Below, piece by piece: positions 18,946-28,539 of a stretch of DNA of 64,000 bases. Position 1 is the first letter of the stretch, and each line of letters begins with the position of its first letter. This DNA is from an uncultured Paracoccaceae bacterium. Its GTDB lineage: Bacteria > Pseudomonadota > Alphaproteobacteria > Rhodobacterales > Rhodobacteraceae. A program made the position numbers and the translations under genes. The notes beneath the pieces were generated by a model. It searched no databases, had not been told where the DNA came from, and worked only from the letters and a program-made list of their open reading frames with translations. The DNA lies in NCBI GenBank assembly GCA_947489705.1, contig CANLEQ010000008.1, positions 62,001-126,000 of the forward strand. The letters are read 5' to 3'.

Positions 18946-19677
18946 ATGAAGACGCTCATATTGTCGGCCGCCGCCCTGACCCTGGCGGGCAGCCTCTCGG
19001 CCGCGGCGCAGGACATCGTGCGGCTCGGCACCGAAGGGGGCTACGCGCCCTACAATTTCCTCAACGATGCGGGCGAAGTGGACGGGTTCGAGCGCGAGCT
19101 CGGCGACGAGCTGTGCGACCGCGTCGGCGTGGAATGCGAATGGGTGACGAATGACTGGGATTCGATCATCCCCAACCTCGTCTCGGGCAATTACGACGCG
19201 ATCCTGGCCGGGATGTCGATCACCGAGGAACGGCAGCAGGTGATCGACTTCACCCAAGGCTACACGCAGCCCGATCCGTCGGTCTTCGTCGCGGCCTCCG
19301 AGGATATCGACCTCGAAACCGCCGTGATCGCGGCGCAGACGGGCACGATCCAGGCCGGCTATGCCGCCGAGATGGAGAATGCGACGCTTCTGGAATTCGC
19401 GACGCCCGAGGAAACGGTCGCCGCCGTCCGCAACGGCGAAGCCGATGCGGTGCTGGCCGACATGGCGTTCCTCGTGCCCGTGACGCAGAACAATTCCGAC
19501 CTGATGATGGTCGGCGACCAGGTCCTGATCGGTGGGGGGATCGGCATGGGCTTCCGCCAATCGGACGACGAATTGCGCCAGCGGTTCGACGATGCCATCC
19601 AGTCCATGAAGGACGACGGCAGCCTCAATGCCCTGATCGAGGAATGGCTGCCCGAATCGGCCCTGTTCGACTCCTGA
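18946..19677 (+). CDS. ABC importer periplasmic amino-acid binding protein
   Basis: A 243-residue family 3 solute-binding protein. Signal peptide at about 1-22. The mature protein begins DIVRLGTEGGYAPYNF and has the DWDSIIPNLVSGNYDAILAGMSIT block of the HisJ/ArgT group. Acidic ligand-pocket residues suggest a basic amino acid such as arginine, lysine, histidine or an opine. It sits between the ATPase gene and the permease genes. Confidence 0.93.
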   Translation: MKTLILSAAALTLAGSLSAAAQDIVRLGTEGGYAPYNFLNDAGEVDGFERELGDELCDRVGVECEWVTNDWDSIIPNLVSGNYDAILAGMSITEERQQVIDFTQGYTQPDPSVFVAASEDIDLETAVIAAQTGTIQAGYAAEMENATLLEFATPEETVAAVRNGEADAVLADMAFLVPVTQNNSDLMMVGDQVLIGGGIGMGFRQSDDELRQRFDDAIQSMKDDGSLNALIEEWLPESALFDS

Positions 19678-19763
19678 GGCATGGCTGAGGGGCGCGTGCG
19701 AGCCTTGCGGGACCCGATGCCCGGGTGCCGCGGCCGGCCGTCCGCGCCCCGACCGATCGCATC

Positions 19764-19769
19764 AGGAGG
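19764..19769 (+). promoter_or_regulatory. Strong ribosome site that fixes the first permease start
   Basis: A perfect AGGAGG lies nine bases before the ATG at 19779. Earlier open codons have no such site. Confidence 0.75.
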
Positions 19770-19778
19770 CCGCCGAGC

Positions 19779-20642
19779 ATGACATGCACCGATCCCGCGA
19801 CACTGGACGGGCTCGCCTGGCTCGGCTGCTATCTGACGACGGGCAAGCACCTGTCGTTCTATGCCTCGTTCGGGACGGTGCTCCTTCTCCTCGCGATCAC
19901 GGCGCCCACGGCACTTCTCTTCGGGTTCGGCGGCGCGATGGCGGCGCGCGCACGGCTCGCCCCCGTCCGGTTCCTGGGCAAGACCTATATCGCGATCGTC
20001 CGCGGCGTTCCCGACATCGCGTTCTTCCTGTTCTTCGTGATCGCGCTCGACCAGGGGCTCGAATATCTGCGCCACCATGTCCTCTGCCCCGATTGGGACC
20101 AGCCCGTCCGACAGGGCAGCGATTTCGTCGTCTGCGATATCGCCAAGCTTCCGCTCGGTTCGGCGCCGCAATGGCAGCATGAGATCTACGGTTATTCCCT
20201 CGCCATCGTGACCTTCGCGATCGTCTTCGGCGCCTTCGCCGCCAACGTGCTCTACGGCGCGATGATGGCGGTGCCGCGCGCGCAGCTCGAAACGGCCGAA
20301 GCCTACGGGCTCACCCGTGCGCAGATCTTCCGGCGCATCCTCGTGCCGCAGATGTGGGTCTATGCCGTGCCGGGTCTGTCGAACCTGTGGATGGTCCTCG
20401 TCAAAGCGACGCCGCTGCTGTTTCTGCTGGGGGTCGAGGATATTGTCTACTGGGCGCGCGAGCTCGGCGGGACCAAGAACCCCAGTTTCACCGATTATCC
20501 GCATGGCGACTGGCGCATCTGGTACTTCCTGGCACTGCTCGTCTTCTACCTCTTGCTCACGCGCGTCTCCGAGGCCCTGCTCGAGCGGTTGATGAAGCGC
20601 CTGACCTTCGGACAGGCCACGACCGGCGGGGCCGCGCGATGA
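19779..20642 (+). CDS. Polar amino-acid ABC importer, permease (HisQ-type)
   Basis: A 287-residue inner-membrane permease with five to six helices. The EAA-loop is ETAEAYGLTRAQIFRRILVPQ (about 170-190), which couples to the ATPase. A Cys- and acid-rich external loop (about 85-130, CPDWDQPVRQGSDFVVCDI) lies between helices two and three and is longer than usual. The stop overlaps the start of the second permease. Confidence 0.94.
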   Translation: MTCTDPATLDGLAWLGCYLTTGKHLSFYASFGTVLLLLAITAPTALLFGFGGAMAARARLAPVRFLGKTYIAIVRGVPDIAFFLFFVIALDQGLEYLRHHVLCPDWDQPVRQGSDFVVCDIAKLPLGSAPQWQHEIYGYSLAIVTFAIVFGAFAANVLYGAMMAVPRAQLETAEAYGLTRAQIFRRILVPQMWVYAVPGLSNLWMVLVKATPLLFLLGVEDIVYWARELGGTKNPSFTDYPHGDWRIWYFLALLVFYLLLTRVSEALLERLMKRLTFGQATTGGAAR

Positions 20643-21445
20643 GCTGTGCCCAGACGATCCAGGATTACGCGCTCAGGTCGATTGGCATCGGCGAACGCCT
20701 CTTGCCGCGCAGCGATTTCACCCTCTGCCAGCAATTCACGCTGATCGGCTCGGGCATGATCTGGAACGTCTATTTCGGAGCCATCGCCCTCGCTGCGGGC
20801 TTCGCGCTCGCGGTTGCGCTGGCGATGGGCAAGGCCTCGCGCCGCGTCATGCTGCGCAAACCGTCGGAATGGGTGATCTTCGTCTTTCGCGGATCCCCGC
20901 TCTTCATCCAGTTCTTCTTCGCCTACTTCCTTTTTCTGTCGCTCAAGGGAAGCAGCGATTTCTTCAACCCGTTCACCGCCGCGTGGCTCGGCGCGCTGAT
21001 CGTCCTGTTCCTCAATACCGCCGCCTATTCGGGCGAGATCTTCTACGGCGCGCTGCGTTCCATCCCGCAAGGAGACATGGAGGCGGCGGAAGCCTACGGG
21101 CTGACCGGCTGGTCGAAATTCCGGCGCATCACATTTCCCACGATGCTGCGGCTCGCCTGGCCCGCCTACACCAACGAGGCGATCTTTCTCTTTCACGCGA
21201 CGACGCTGGTCTATTTCTCGGGCTTTCCCGCATGGCAGCAACGCGGCGACGCGCTCTACTACGCCAACTATTTCGCGGATCGGACCTTCAATCCCTTCGT
21301 GCCCTATCCGATCCTGGCGGGCTACTTCATCCTTCTGACCCTGCTCATCGTCGGGCTCTTCTCGCTGGGCTCCCGGCGGCTCAACCGGCACCTGCCCGGC
21401 GCGATGCAGCAACGCCTGAGATTGCGCCCGAACTTCCTGCGCTGA
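20639..21445 (+). CDS. Polar amino-acid ABC importer, permease (HisM-type)
   Basis: The 268-residue second membrane subunit. Helices are separated by a short periplasmic loop near the N-terminus, and the EAA-loop EAAEAYGLTGWSKFRRITFPT is complete. It pairs with the upstream permease (ATGA overlap) to form the heterodimeric pore. The gene ends the importer operon. Confidence 0.94.
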   Translation: MSCAQTIQDYALRSIGIGERLLPRSDFTLCQQFTLIGSGMIWNVYFGAIALAAGFALAVALAMGKASRRVMLRKPSEWVIFVFRGSPLFIQFFFAYFLFLSLKGSSDFFNPFTAAWLGALIVLFLNTAAYSGEIFYGALRSIPQGDMEAAEAYGLTGWSKFRRITFPTMLRLAWPAYTNEAIFLFHATTLVYFSGFPAWQQRGDALYYANYFADRTFNPFVPYPILAGYFILLTLLIVGLFSLGSRRLNRHLPGAMQQRLRLRPNFLR

Positions 21446-21455
21446 TCGCGAAGCC

Positions 21456-22862
21456 TCAAACCCGCAAGACGGCGCCCGGATTCATGATGCCCTGGGGATC
21501 GAGCGCCGCCTTGATCGCGCGCATCGCGGCAAGCTTGGCCGGATCGCCGTAGCGTTCGAGCTGGCCCACCTTGAGCCGTCCGACACCGTGCTCGGCCGAG
21601 AAGGATCCGCCGCGCTCGGCCACGGCGTCGTCGATCACCCGGCGATATTCCTCGGCCCGGGCGGCGTGGTCGGCCTTCGATCCGCCCGCAGGCGGAAAGA
21701 GGTTGTAATGCAGGTTTCCGTCGCCGAGATGGCCGAACACGTTGATGCGCATGTCCGCGAGATCGCGCAGCGCATTGCCGCAAACCTCCAGGAAACCCGG
21801 GATCTCCGACAGCGGCAGCGAAATGTCGTTGGAGGCGATCGCCCCCACGCGCTTGTTGGCCTCGGGAATGCTCTCGCGCAGCGCCCAGAGGTCGTGCCGC
21901 TGCGCTTCGCTCTGCGCCACGACGCCATCCTGAACGAGCCCGCCCTCGAACGCCGTCTCGAACAGGCGTTCGAGCTGCGCGGCGGGGTCCACCCCCGCCG
22001 GCAAGCCCAGGTCGACGAGCACGCACCACTCGGGCACGGACTCGAAGGGCCGCCGCACCGGCATGCCGGTCTCGCCCAGAAAGCGCAGCGCCTGCCCCGA
22101 AATCAGCTCGAACGCCGACACGCCGCCCATCGCCTGCGCCTCGGCCAGAAGGTCCAACGCCGCGCGGGGGCTTTCCACCACCATCATCGCCGTTCCCCGC
22201 CCCTCCGGCCGCGGAAAGAGGCGCAGCGCGGCGGCGGTGATGATCCCGAGCGTTCCTTCCGCCCCGATCAGGAGGTTGCGAATATCGTAGCCGGTATTGT
22301 CCTTTCGCAACCGCCGCAGGCCGTGCAGGATCTCGCCCGAGGGCAGCACCGCCTCGACCCCGAGGCACAGATCGCGCGCATTGCCGAAGCGCAGAACGTT
22401 GACCCCGCCCGCATTGGTCGAGAGCAGGCCCCCGATCCGCGCCGTTCCCTCCGATGCGAGCGACAGCGGGAAAAGCCGCGCCGCATCGTCGGCCGCGCGC
22501 TGGACGTCGGCGAGGATCGCGCCGGCCTCGACGACCATGACGTTCTCCTCGGGCCAGACACCGCGAATGGCCCGCATCCGCTCCAGGCTCAGGAGGATGG
22601 GCGCGCCGATCTCGCTGACCTGGCCGCCCACCAGGCCCGTTCCCCCGCCCCAGGGCACGATGGCGACACCATGCTTCGCCGCGAACCGCACGACGCACGC
22701 CACCTCTTCGGTATCCCGGGGGGCCACGAGCGCGCCCGCGACCCCTTTCCAGGTCCCGCGCGGCTCGGACAGATACGTGTCCGAGATCTCGCGGAGCGCG
22801 CCCTGGGAAAGCTCGGCCGAGAGGGCCTCGCGCAGGGCCGGCGTCAGCGATCCGGCCGTCAT
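21456..22862 (-). CDS. FAD-linked oxidase, GlcD/D-2-hydroxyacid dehydrogenase type
   Basis: The 468-residue protein has an N-terminal FAD-binding PCMH domain (PWGGGTGLVGGQ near 77; GTARIGGLLSTNAGGVNVLRFG; GAEGTLGIIT) and a C-terminal FAD-linked oxidase domain with HLGDGNLHYN and EHGVGRLK motifs. Relatives oxidise glycolate, D-lactate or D-2-hydroxyglutarate. It has no iron-sulfur domain or GlcE/GlcF partners nearby, so D-lactate or D-2-hydroxyglutarate is more likely than glycolate. It overlaps the MBL-fold gene by four bases. Confidence 0.9.
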   Translation of the reverse strand: MTAGSLTPALREALSAELSQGALREISDTYLSEPRGTWKGVAGALVAPRDTEEVACVVRFAAKHGVAIVPWGGGTGLVGGQVSEIGAPILLSLERMRAIRGVWPEENVMVVEAGAILADVQRAADDAARLFPLSLASEGTARIGGLLSTNAGGVNVLRFGNARDLCLGVEAVLPSGEILHGLRRLRKDNTGYDIRNLLIGAEGTLGIITAAALRLFPRPEGRGTAMMVVESPRAALDLLAEAQAMGGVSAFELISGQALRFLGETGMPVRRPFESVPEWCVLVDLGLPAGVDPAAQLERLFETAFEGGLVQDGVVAQSEAQRHDLWALRESIPEANKRVGAIASNDISLPLSEIPGFLEVCGNALRDLADMRINVFGHLGDGNLHYNLFPPAGGSKADHAARAEEYRRVIDDAVAERGGSFSAEHGVGRLKVGQLERYGDPAKLAAMRAIKAALDPQGIMNPGAVLRV

Positions 22863-23680
22863 TCCGCTTGCAGGAAGGCGGGGCGAAGGACGACGACGGT
22901 CGGCGTGTCGGGCAGGCTGCGCAGGCTGACCTCGTAATCGGAGCCTTCGCGCACGTCGATCGCGAAATCGCCGGAAATGCCGTCGAGGAACCGCGTCAGC
23001 GTCGACATGCCGAACCAGTGCATCGGAATGACCACCGAGCTCTTCAATCTGTTCAGGGTCGAGATCATGGTTGGCAGATCCACCGTCATGCCCCCGTCGA
23101 CGGCGGCCATCACCACGTCGAGCCGCCCGAGCGCCGCGTATTGCCGGTCGTCGGGCTCGTGGTGCAGGTGCCCCAGATGGCCGATGCACAGACCCGCCAC
23201 CTCGAAGACGAAGATCGAGTTGCCGTAGGGCTCGATCCCCGAGCCGCGGCGGATATCGGTGGGCACGTTCCGGACGCGCATCTCGCCGACCATCATGTTG
23301 TGCAGATTGGGCTCCAGCCCGTCGCCCCAGCCTTCCAGAATGTTCGGGATGCGGCTGTCGGGGCGGATCGACCAATGTCCCGAATGGGCGTGGTTCATCG
23401 TCGCCACGTCCGGCACGAAATCGGCCTGCCCGAGAAAGCCGTTGTAGTCGGTCACCGCCGTGGTGCCGTCGGGCGCCTGTATGAGGAACATCGAGTGATC
23501 GAGGTAATTCAGCCTGACGGTGAAATCGTCGGGCAGCGGGTCGCGCCAATCGGCGTTGTGGAGGTATCCGATCCCCGGCGCGGCATCGGCGATTGCGATG
23601 CAGTGGCTCGCCATCCTGTCGTCCTGCGCCGCGAGCGGCGTGGCGAGAAGGGTCAGCGTGGCGGCGAGAAGCGGGCGCAT
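22859..23680 (-). CDS. Secreted MBL-fold metallohydrolase-like protein
   Basis: A 273-residue protein with a signal peptide (about 1-19, LAAQ) and the beta-lactamase-like fold of the UlaG type. Metal-site elements include NHAHSGHW (about 110) and GHLGHLHHEP (about 190), with a late MHWFGM His. The first motif departs from the usual HxHxDH, so activity is not certain. It is periplasmic or secreted and coupled to the FAD-linked oxidase gene. No known substrate. Confidence 0.8.
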   Translation of the reverse strand: MRPLLAATLTLLATPLAAQDDRMASHCIAIADAAPGIGYLHNADWRDPLPDDFTVRLNYLDHSMFLIQAPDGTTAVTDYNGFLGQADFVPDVATMNHAHSGHWSIRPDSRIPNILEGWGDGLEPNLHNMMVGEMRVRNVPTDIRRGSGIEPYGNSIFVFEVAGLCIGHLGHLHHEPDDRQYAALGRLDVVMAAVDGGMTVDLPTMISTLNRLKSSVVIPMHWFGMSTLTRFLDGISGDFAIDVREGSDYEVSLRSLPDTPTVVVLRPAFLQAE

Positions 23681-23757
23681 GGCGGATCTCCTGACGGGAT
23701 ACGACCAACCTAGGGCCAAGGCCTGCCGCGGACCAATCACAAAATGCGCGCGCGGGA

Positions 23758-24342
23758 TCAGCCGGCGCCCGTGCGTCCCCGCCGGTCGGCGCGCAGATTG
23801 GCATAGAGCACGTGGTTGCGCCAGCGGCCCGCGATCTGCAGATAGCTTTGCGCGACACCCTCGTACTTGAAGCCCGCACGTTCCAGCACGCCGCGCGACG
23901 CGGCATTCTCGGGCAGGCATGCCGCCTCGACCCGGCTGAGGTCGAGTTTGAGAAAGGCATGGTGCACGAGGCCCGCAATCGCCTCTGACATGTATCCCTG
24001 CCGGGCATAGCGCGCCCCGATCCAGTATCCCAGCGTACCCGATTGCGCCGGCCCCCGCCGCAGATTGTCGAGCGTGATGGCGCCTACCAGCCGGTCGTCG
24101 CTGCGCCGGATCAGGAAGAGCGGGATGGCGTTGTCGCCGTTGATCGCGCGCTGCGCCCAATAGACGCGGTTGGTGAAGCTCTTGCGGGTCAGGTGATCCT
24201 CGGCCCAGGTCGGCTCCCAGGGCTGGAGAAAATCGGCGCTGTCGCGGCGCAGGTCGGACCAGGCGCGATAATCGGCATGTTGCGGCTGGCGCAGGGTCAG
24301 CCGATCGGTCTCGATCGTCAGCTTGCGCCGCCCCAGTCGCAT
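23758..24342 (-). CDS. GNAT-family N-acetyltransferase (RimJ/RimL-like)
   Basis: The 194-residue protein fits the RimJ/RimL group that acetylates N-terminal amino groups of ribosomal proteins or related targets. The acetyl-CoA motif is GTLGYWIGARYARQGYMSEA (about 120-140), and the C-terminal NAASRGVLERAGFKYEGV block is diagnostic. The ATG overlaps the stop of the M16 peptidase gene by one base. The actual target is unknown. Confidence 0.9.
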   Translation of the reverse strand: MRLGRRKLTIETDRLTLRQPQHADYRAWSDLRRDSADFLQPWEPTWAEDHLTRKSFTNRVYWAQRAINGDNAIPLFLIRRSDDRLVGAITLDNLRRGPAQSGTLGYWIGARYARQGYMSEAIAGLVHHAFLKLDLSRVEAACLPENAASRGVLERAGFKYEGVAQSYLQIAGRWRNHVLYANLRADRRGRTGAG

Positions 24343-25601
24343 CAGGCCGCCAGCCGCCCCCTGAGCGCGTCGAGATCGGGCGCGTGATCCACGGGACCAT
24401 AGAGCGCCATGGCAAGCCCCCCCTGGCCCATTCGCGCACCGAACCCGCGCACGTCGTCGAGCGTCACGGCATCGATCCGGGCGATCGTCTCGTCGATATC
24501 GGGAACCCGGCCCCAGATCGCCATCAGGCGCGACAGCCGTTCGGCCCGCGCCGACGGGCTTTCGAGGCCCATCAGCAACCCCGCCTTCATCTGCGCGCGG
24601 GCCCGCGCGATCTCGGCGTGGTCCATGTCGCGGGCGGCACGCGCGATCTCGTCCATCGTGACGGTCGCGAGATCGGTGATCTGCTCGGGCGAGGTGCCGG
24701 CATAGATCGTCATCATGCCGGTATCGTCGTAAGCGCCCGATTGCGCGAAGATCGAATAGCATAGCCCCCGCTTCTCCCGCAGCTCCTGAAACAGGCGCGA
24801 GGACATGCCCCCGCCAAGCGCGTTGGCGTGGATCTGGGCGGTGTAGAAATCGGCGTCGCGATAGCTCGGCGCCTCGAAGCCCAGCGTGAAATGAACCTGT
24901 TCGAGCTGTCGCGCCTCGCGCCATTCGCCGCCGACGAAACGTGCGGGCTGCGCATCGGCTGCGGGGCGCGGCGCCAGATGGCCGAAGGTTTGTTCCGCGA
25001 ACCGCACGATGGCCTCGTGATCGACCGCGCCGGCCGCGGCGATGATCATCTCGCCGGGGCCGTACCGCTCGGTGACGAAACCCGACAGATCCTCGCGCCC
25101 GAAGGCCCCGACCCGTTCGGACGAGCCCAGAATCGACCGGCCGACGGGCTGGTCGGGATAGGCCGCCTCCTGCAGCCAGTCGAACACGATGTCGTCGGGC
25201 GTGTCGAAGACTTGGCCAATCTCCTGGAGGATCACGCCCCGCTCGATCTCGATCTCGCGCGGATCGAAGGTCGAGTTCAGCACGATATCGCTGATCACGT
25301 CGAGCGCGAGCGGCACGTCGGTTTCCAGAACCCGCGCGTAATAGGCCGTCATCTCCCGGCTGGTATAGGCGTTGATATAGCCGCCGACATCCTCGATCGC
25401 CTCCGCGATCTCGAGCGCGTTGCGCCGGGCCGTTCCCTTGAACGCCATGTGCTCGAGGAAATGGGCGATGCCGTTCTGCTCGACCCGCTCGTGCCGGCCG
25501 CCCGCATTCACCCAGATACCGACGCTCGCGGATTTGAGGCCGGGCATGTTCTCGGTCACGATCCGCAGACCGTTGGAGAGAGTGTGGATTTCCGTGGTCA
25601 C
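24342..25601 (-). CDS. M16-family zinc metallopeptidase
   Basis: A 419-residue single-chain member of the pitrilysin/mitochondrial processing peptidase family. The inverted zinc motif HFLEH is at His47, Glu50, His51 and the third ligand is probably Glu127 in ERGVILQEI. It keeps the active-site half and a C-terminal half of similar fold. It has no clear signal peptide and so is likely cytosolic. Its start overlaps the threonine synthase stop by four bases, an arrangement common in alphaproteobacteria. Confidence 0.94.
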   Translation of the reverse strand: MTTEIHTLSNGLRIVTENMPGLKSASVGIWVNAGGRHERVEQNGIAHFLEHMAFKGTARRNALEIAEAIEDVGGYINAYTSREMTAYYARVLETDVPLALDVISDIVLNSTFDPREIEIERGVILQEIGQVFDTPDDIVFDWLQEAAYPDQPVGRSILGSSERVGAFGREDLSGFVTERYGPGEMIIAAAGAVDHEAIVRFAEQTFGHLAPRPAADAQPARFVGGEWREARQLEQVHFTLGFEAPSYRDADFYTAQIHANALGGGMSSRLFQELREKRGLCYSIFAQSGAYDDTGMMTIYAGTSPEQITDLATVTMDEIARAARDMDHAEIARARAQMKAGLLMGLESPSARAERLSRLMAIWGRVPDIDETIARIDAVTLDDVRGFGARMGQGGLAMALYGPVDHAPDLDALRGRLAA

Positions 25602-26977
25602 GTCAATCTTTCTTCGATGAGTTTCTTGAGCGCGTCGAGATCGTTTTCCACCCGCGTCATCCGTTCGGGACGCTCGAACAGGTCGGCCATATGCGGCGGC
25701 AGAGGCGGCCGGGCGCCTGTCGCGGCCTCGACCGCATCGGGGAATTTCGCGGGATGCGCCGTGGCCAGCGTGATCATCGGACCGCGCCCGAGATGCTCGC
25801 GCGCCACCTTCACGCCCACGGCCGAATGCGGGCAGAGCGTCTCGCCCGTGGCCGCATGCATGGCCCGGATCGTCTCGGCCGTCTCCGCCTCCGAGGCCCG
25901 GCCCGAAGCGTAGTCCTCGCGCAGCGCCTCGAGCGCGCCCTGGCTGATCGGGAACCCGCCCTCGTCGCGCAGCTCGTCCATCAGGCGCGCGACGGCCTGT
26001 CCGTTGCGGTCATAGGCCATGAAGAGCGCGCGTTCGAAGTTCGAGCTGACCTCGATATCCATCGACGGGCTGATCGTGGGCGACACGCCGTTCTTGCGAT
26101 GCTCGCCGGTCTCGAACGTGCGGTGCAGGATGTCGTTGCGGTTCGTCGCCACCACCAGACGGTCGACGGGAAGCCCCATGCGCTTGGCGATCCAGCCCGC
26201 GAAGACGTCGCCGAAATTGCCGGTCGGCACGGTGAAGCTTACCCTGCGCGCGGGCGCTCCGAGCGACACGGCCGAGGAGAAGTAATAGACGACCTGCGCC
26301 AGCACTCGCGCCCAGTTGATCGAATTGACCGCCGTGAGGCCCACCCGGTCGCGGAAGGAATGATCGTTGAACAAAGCCTTCACCGCGGCCTGGCAATCGT
26401 CGAAATCCCCGTCGACGGCCAGCGCGTGCACGTTCGCCTCCGACGCGGTCGTCATCTGCCGGCGCTGCACTTCGGACACCCGGCCATGCGGATAGAGGAT
26501 GAAGCATTCCACATTGTCGAGGCCGCGGAACGCCTCGATTGCGGCGGAGCCCGTATCGCCCGACGTGGCCCCCACGATGGTGATCCGCTCGCCGCGCCGC
26601 TTCATCGCGTCCTGGAAGAGCTGCCCGATCAGCTGCATCGCGAAGTCCTTGAAGGCCAGCGTCGGCCCGTGGAAGAGTTCGAGCAGGAAGTGATCGGGTC
26701 CCAGTTGCACCAACGGCGCGCGCGCATCGTGCTCGAACCCCGCATAGGCCGCCTCGACCAAGCCGCGCAGATGCCCCTCCTCCATATCCGTGAAGGGCAG
26801 CATGACGCGCAGGGCAATCTCCTCGTAGGGCAGGCCGGCAAGCGCCGCGATCTCGCCCGCGTCGAATTGCGGGATCTCCTCGGGCACGTAGAGGCCGCCG
26901 TCGCGCGCGAGGCCCGCCAGCATGGCACCTTCGAAATCCAGGTCCGGCGCCTGGCCGCGGGTCGAGACGTAACGCAT
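25598..26977 (-). CDS. thrC: Threonine synthase
   Basis: The 459-residue PLP enzyme converts O-phosphohomoserine to threonine. The N-terminus (MRYVSTRG) and the PLP lysine Lys110 in GPTLAFKDF match the class I family, as do TSGDTGSAA and the VPTGNFGD phosphate loop. It lies nine bases after surf1 and overlaps the M16 gene. Confidence 0.97.
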   Translation of the reverse strand: MRYVSTRGQAPDLDFEGAMLAGLARDGGLYVPEEIPQFDAGEIAALAGLPYEEIALRVMLPFTDMEEGHLRGLVEAAYAGFEHDARAPLVQLGPDHFLLELFHGPTLAFKDFAMQLIGQLFQDAMKRRGERITIVGATSGDTGSAAIEAFRGLDNVECFILYPHGRVSEVQRRQMTTASEANVHALAVDGDFDDCQAAVKALFNDHSFRDRVGLTAVNSINWARVLAQVVYYFSSAVSLGAPARRVSFTVPTGNFGDVFAGWIAKRMGLPVDRLVVATNRNDILHRTFETGEHRKNGVSPTISPSMDIEVSSNFERALFMAYDRNGQAVARLMDELRDEGGFPISQGALEALREDYASGRASEAETAETIRAMHAATGETLCPHSAVGVKVAREHLGRGPMITLATAHPAKFPDAVEAATGARPPLPPHMADLFERPERMTRVENDLDALKKLIEERLT

Positions 26978-26986
26978 GATCGTCCT

Positions 26987-27658
26987 TCACTTTGTCCGCG
27001 TTGCCATACGCCAGAGCAGCAGCACTGTCATCCCCGCCCAGATCGCAGCCATGGAAAACCACGTGATGGCATATTGAAGGTGATTGTTGGGAATGCCCGC
27101 GATCGTGATGGGCAGCGCCTGCACCTCCGGCACGGGCGCGTCGCGCGCAACGACCAGCAGGGGCTCGGTCTCGAGCGCCTCTGCCATCGGCACCAGGTCG
27201 CGGGCGAACCAGATGTTGCGATCGATCTCCGGCGCGGGGGTGAAGCTGTCGACCTCGTCGGGCCAGAGCAGGTTGCCGCTCACGCGCATCTCGCGGCCGG
27301 GGCGCGGATCGTCCTTGGCGCCGGCGGGAACGGCCCCGAGATCGACGAGGATGCGTCGCCCCTCCTCGGTCTCGAAGGCGCTTACGATGCGGTAGGACGC
27401 GCCGAATTCAGGCGTGGAGATCAGGACATGAAGCTCCTTCCCCGTCGTGCGGCCCTCAAGCGTCACCGGCAGATATTCGTCCCGCGCCTCGGTCGGCGCG
27501 GCGGGAAGATCGCGCGGGGCGGCGGATATGCGGGCCTCCATCCGGTCGAGGATGCCGGTCTTCCAGCTCAGCCGCTGGACCTGCCAGATCCCGAGGCCCA
27601 ACAGGACGGCCAGTCCCAGCAGGGCGAAGATGGCGAAAGCTACCTTGCGCATGGGCAA
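26987..27658 (-). CDS. SURF1-family cytochrome oxidase assembly protein
   Basis: The 223-residue protein has an N-terminal membrane helix (about 7-25) and a C-terminal helix (about 195-218), with a periplasmic domain between; this is the SURF1 layout. SURF1 helps insert heme a into cytochrome c oxidase subunit I. It lies downstream of the oxidase genes, past a terminator, and upstream of thrC. Confidence 0.92.
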   Translation of the reverse strand: MPMRKVAFAIFALLGLAVLLGLGIWQVQRLSWKTGILDRMEARISAAPRDLPAAPTEARDEYLPVTLEGRTTGKELHVLISTPEFGASYRIVSAFETEEGRRILVDLGAVPAGAKDDPRPGREMRVSGNLLWPDEVDSFTPAPEIDRNIWFARDLVPMAEALETEPLLVVARDAPVPEVQALPITIAGIPNNHLQYAITWFSMAAIWAGMTVLLLWRMATRTK

Positions 27659-27666
27659 ACCCGACG

Positions 27667-27688
27667 AAAAGGGGCGCTGTCGCGCCCC
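27667..27688 (-). terminator. Terminator after cytochrome oxidase subunit III
   Basis: A 7-bp stem (GGGGCGC / GCGCCCC) with a four-base loop is followed on the minus strand by TTTT. It divides the highly expressed oxidase genes from surf1-thrC. Confidence 0.75.
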
Positions 27689-27725
27689 GTTTCACGTTGC
27701 GATGCAGGGCGCATCGCCTCTCCGC

Positions 27726-28517
27726 TCAGGAGCCCCAGATATAGATCGAGGCAAAGAGGAACAGCCACACCACGTCGACGAAATGCCAGTACCACGCGGC
27801 CGCCTCGAACCCGACATGCGTGTCGGGCGTGAAGTGGCCCGCGCGTACCCGAAGGTAGCACACGAAGAGGAAAATCGTCCCGATGATCACATGCGCGCCG
27901 TGGAAGCCCGTCGCCATGAAGAAGTTCGCACCATAGATGTTGCCCGAGAACCCGAAGGCGGCATGGCTGTATTCGTAGGCCTGGAACACCGTGAAGATCA
28001 GGCCGAGCGCCACGGCCAGAATGGTTCCGTTGGCGAGATCCTTGCGGTTGTTCTCGTGAACCAGCGCGTGGTGCGCCCAGGTTGCCGCGGCGCCGGAGCA
28101 GAGCAGGATCAGCGTGTTGATGAGCGGAAGGTGCCAGGGATCGAACGTCTCGATCGAGGGGGGCGGCCACTGGCCCTCGCTGAACGTCTCCATCGGATAG
28201 AGCGCGTGCTTGAAGAAGCTCCAGAACCAGGCCGCGAAGAACATGACCTCGGACATGATGAACATGATGAAGCCGTAGCGCAGGCCGATCCGCACGACGG
28301 GCGTGTGATCGCCGACATTCGATTCCGCCACCATGTCCGAGAACCAGCCGAACATCGTGTAGAGCACGATCGCGAGGCCGATGAAGAACATGAACATCGT
28401 GATTCCGTGCATCCAGAGCACCGCGCCGAACAGCATGACGAACGCGCCGACGGCCGCCAGGAACGGATAGAGAGAGGGCGGAAGGATGTGGTAATCGTGG
28501 TTTTTTTCGTGCGCCAT
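27726..28517 (-). CDS. ctaE: Cytochrome c oxidase subunit III
   Basis: The 263-residue inner-membrane protein has seven hydrophobic helices and the family's conserved features, such as [16 protein letters not shown] and the [12 protein letters not shown] and [12 protein letters not shown] blocks near the end. It stabilises the catalytic core of aa3-type oxidase. The ATG at 28517 is chosen; the upstream in-frame codon has no better ribosome site. Confidence 0.96.
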   Translation of the reverse strand: MAHEKNHDYHILPPSLYPFLAAVGAFVMLFGAVLWMHGITMFMFFIGLAIVLYTMFGWFSDMVAESNVGDHTPVVRIGLRYGFIMFIMSEVMFFAAWFWSFFKHALYPMETFSEGQWPPPSIETFDPWHLPLINTLILLCSGAAATWAHHALVHENNRKDLANGTILAVALGLIFTVFQAYEYSHAAFGFSGNIYGANFFMATGFHGAHVIIGTIFLFVCYLRVRAGHFTPDTHVGFEAAAWYWHFVDVVWLFLFASIYIWGS

Positions 28518-28539
28518 GGGCGTTTCCCTCAATTCGGCC

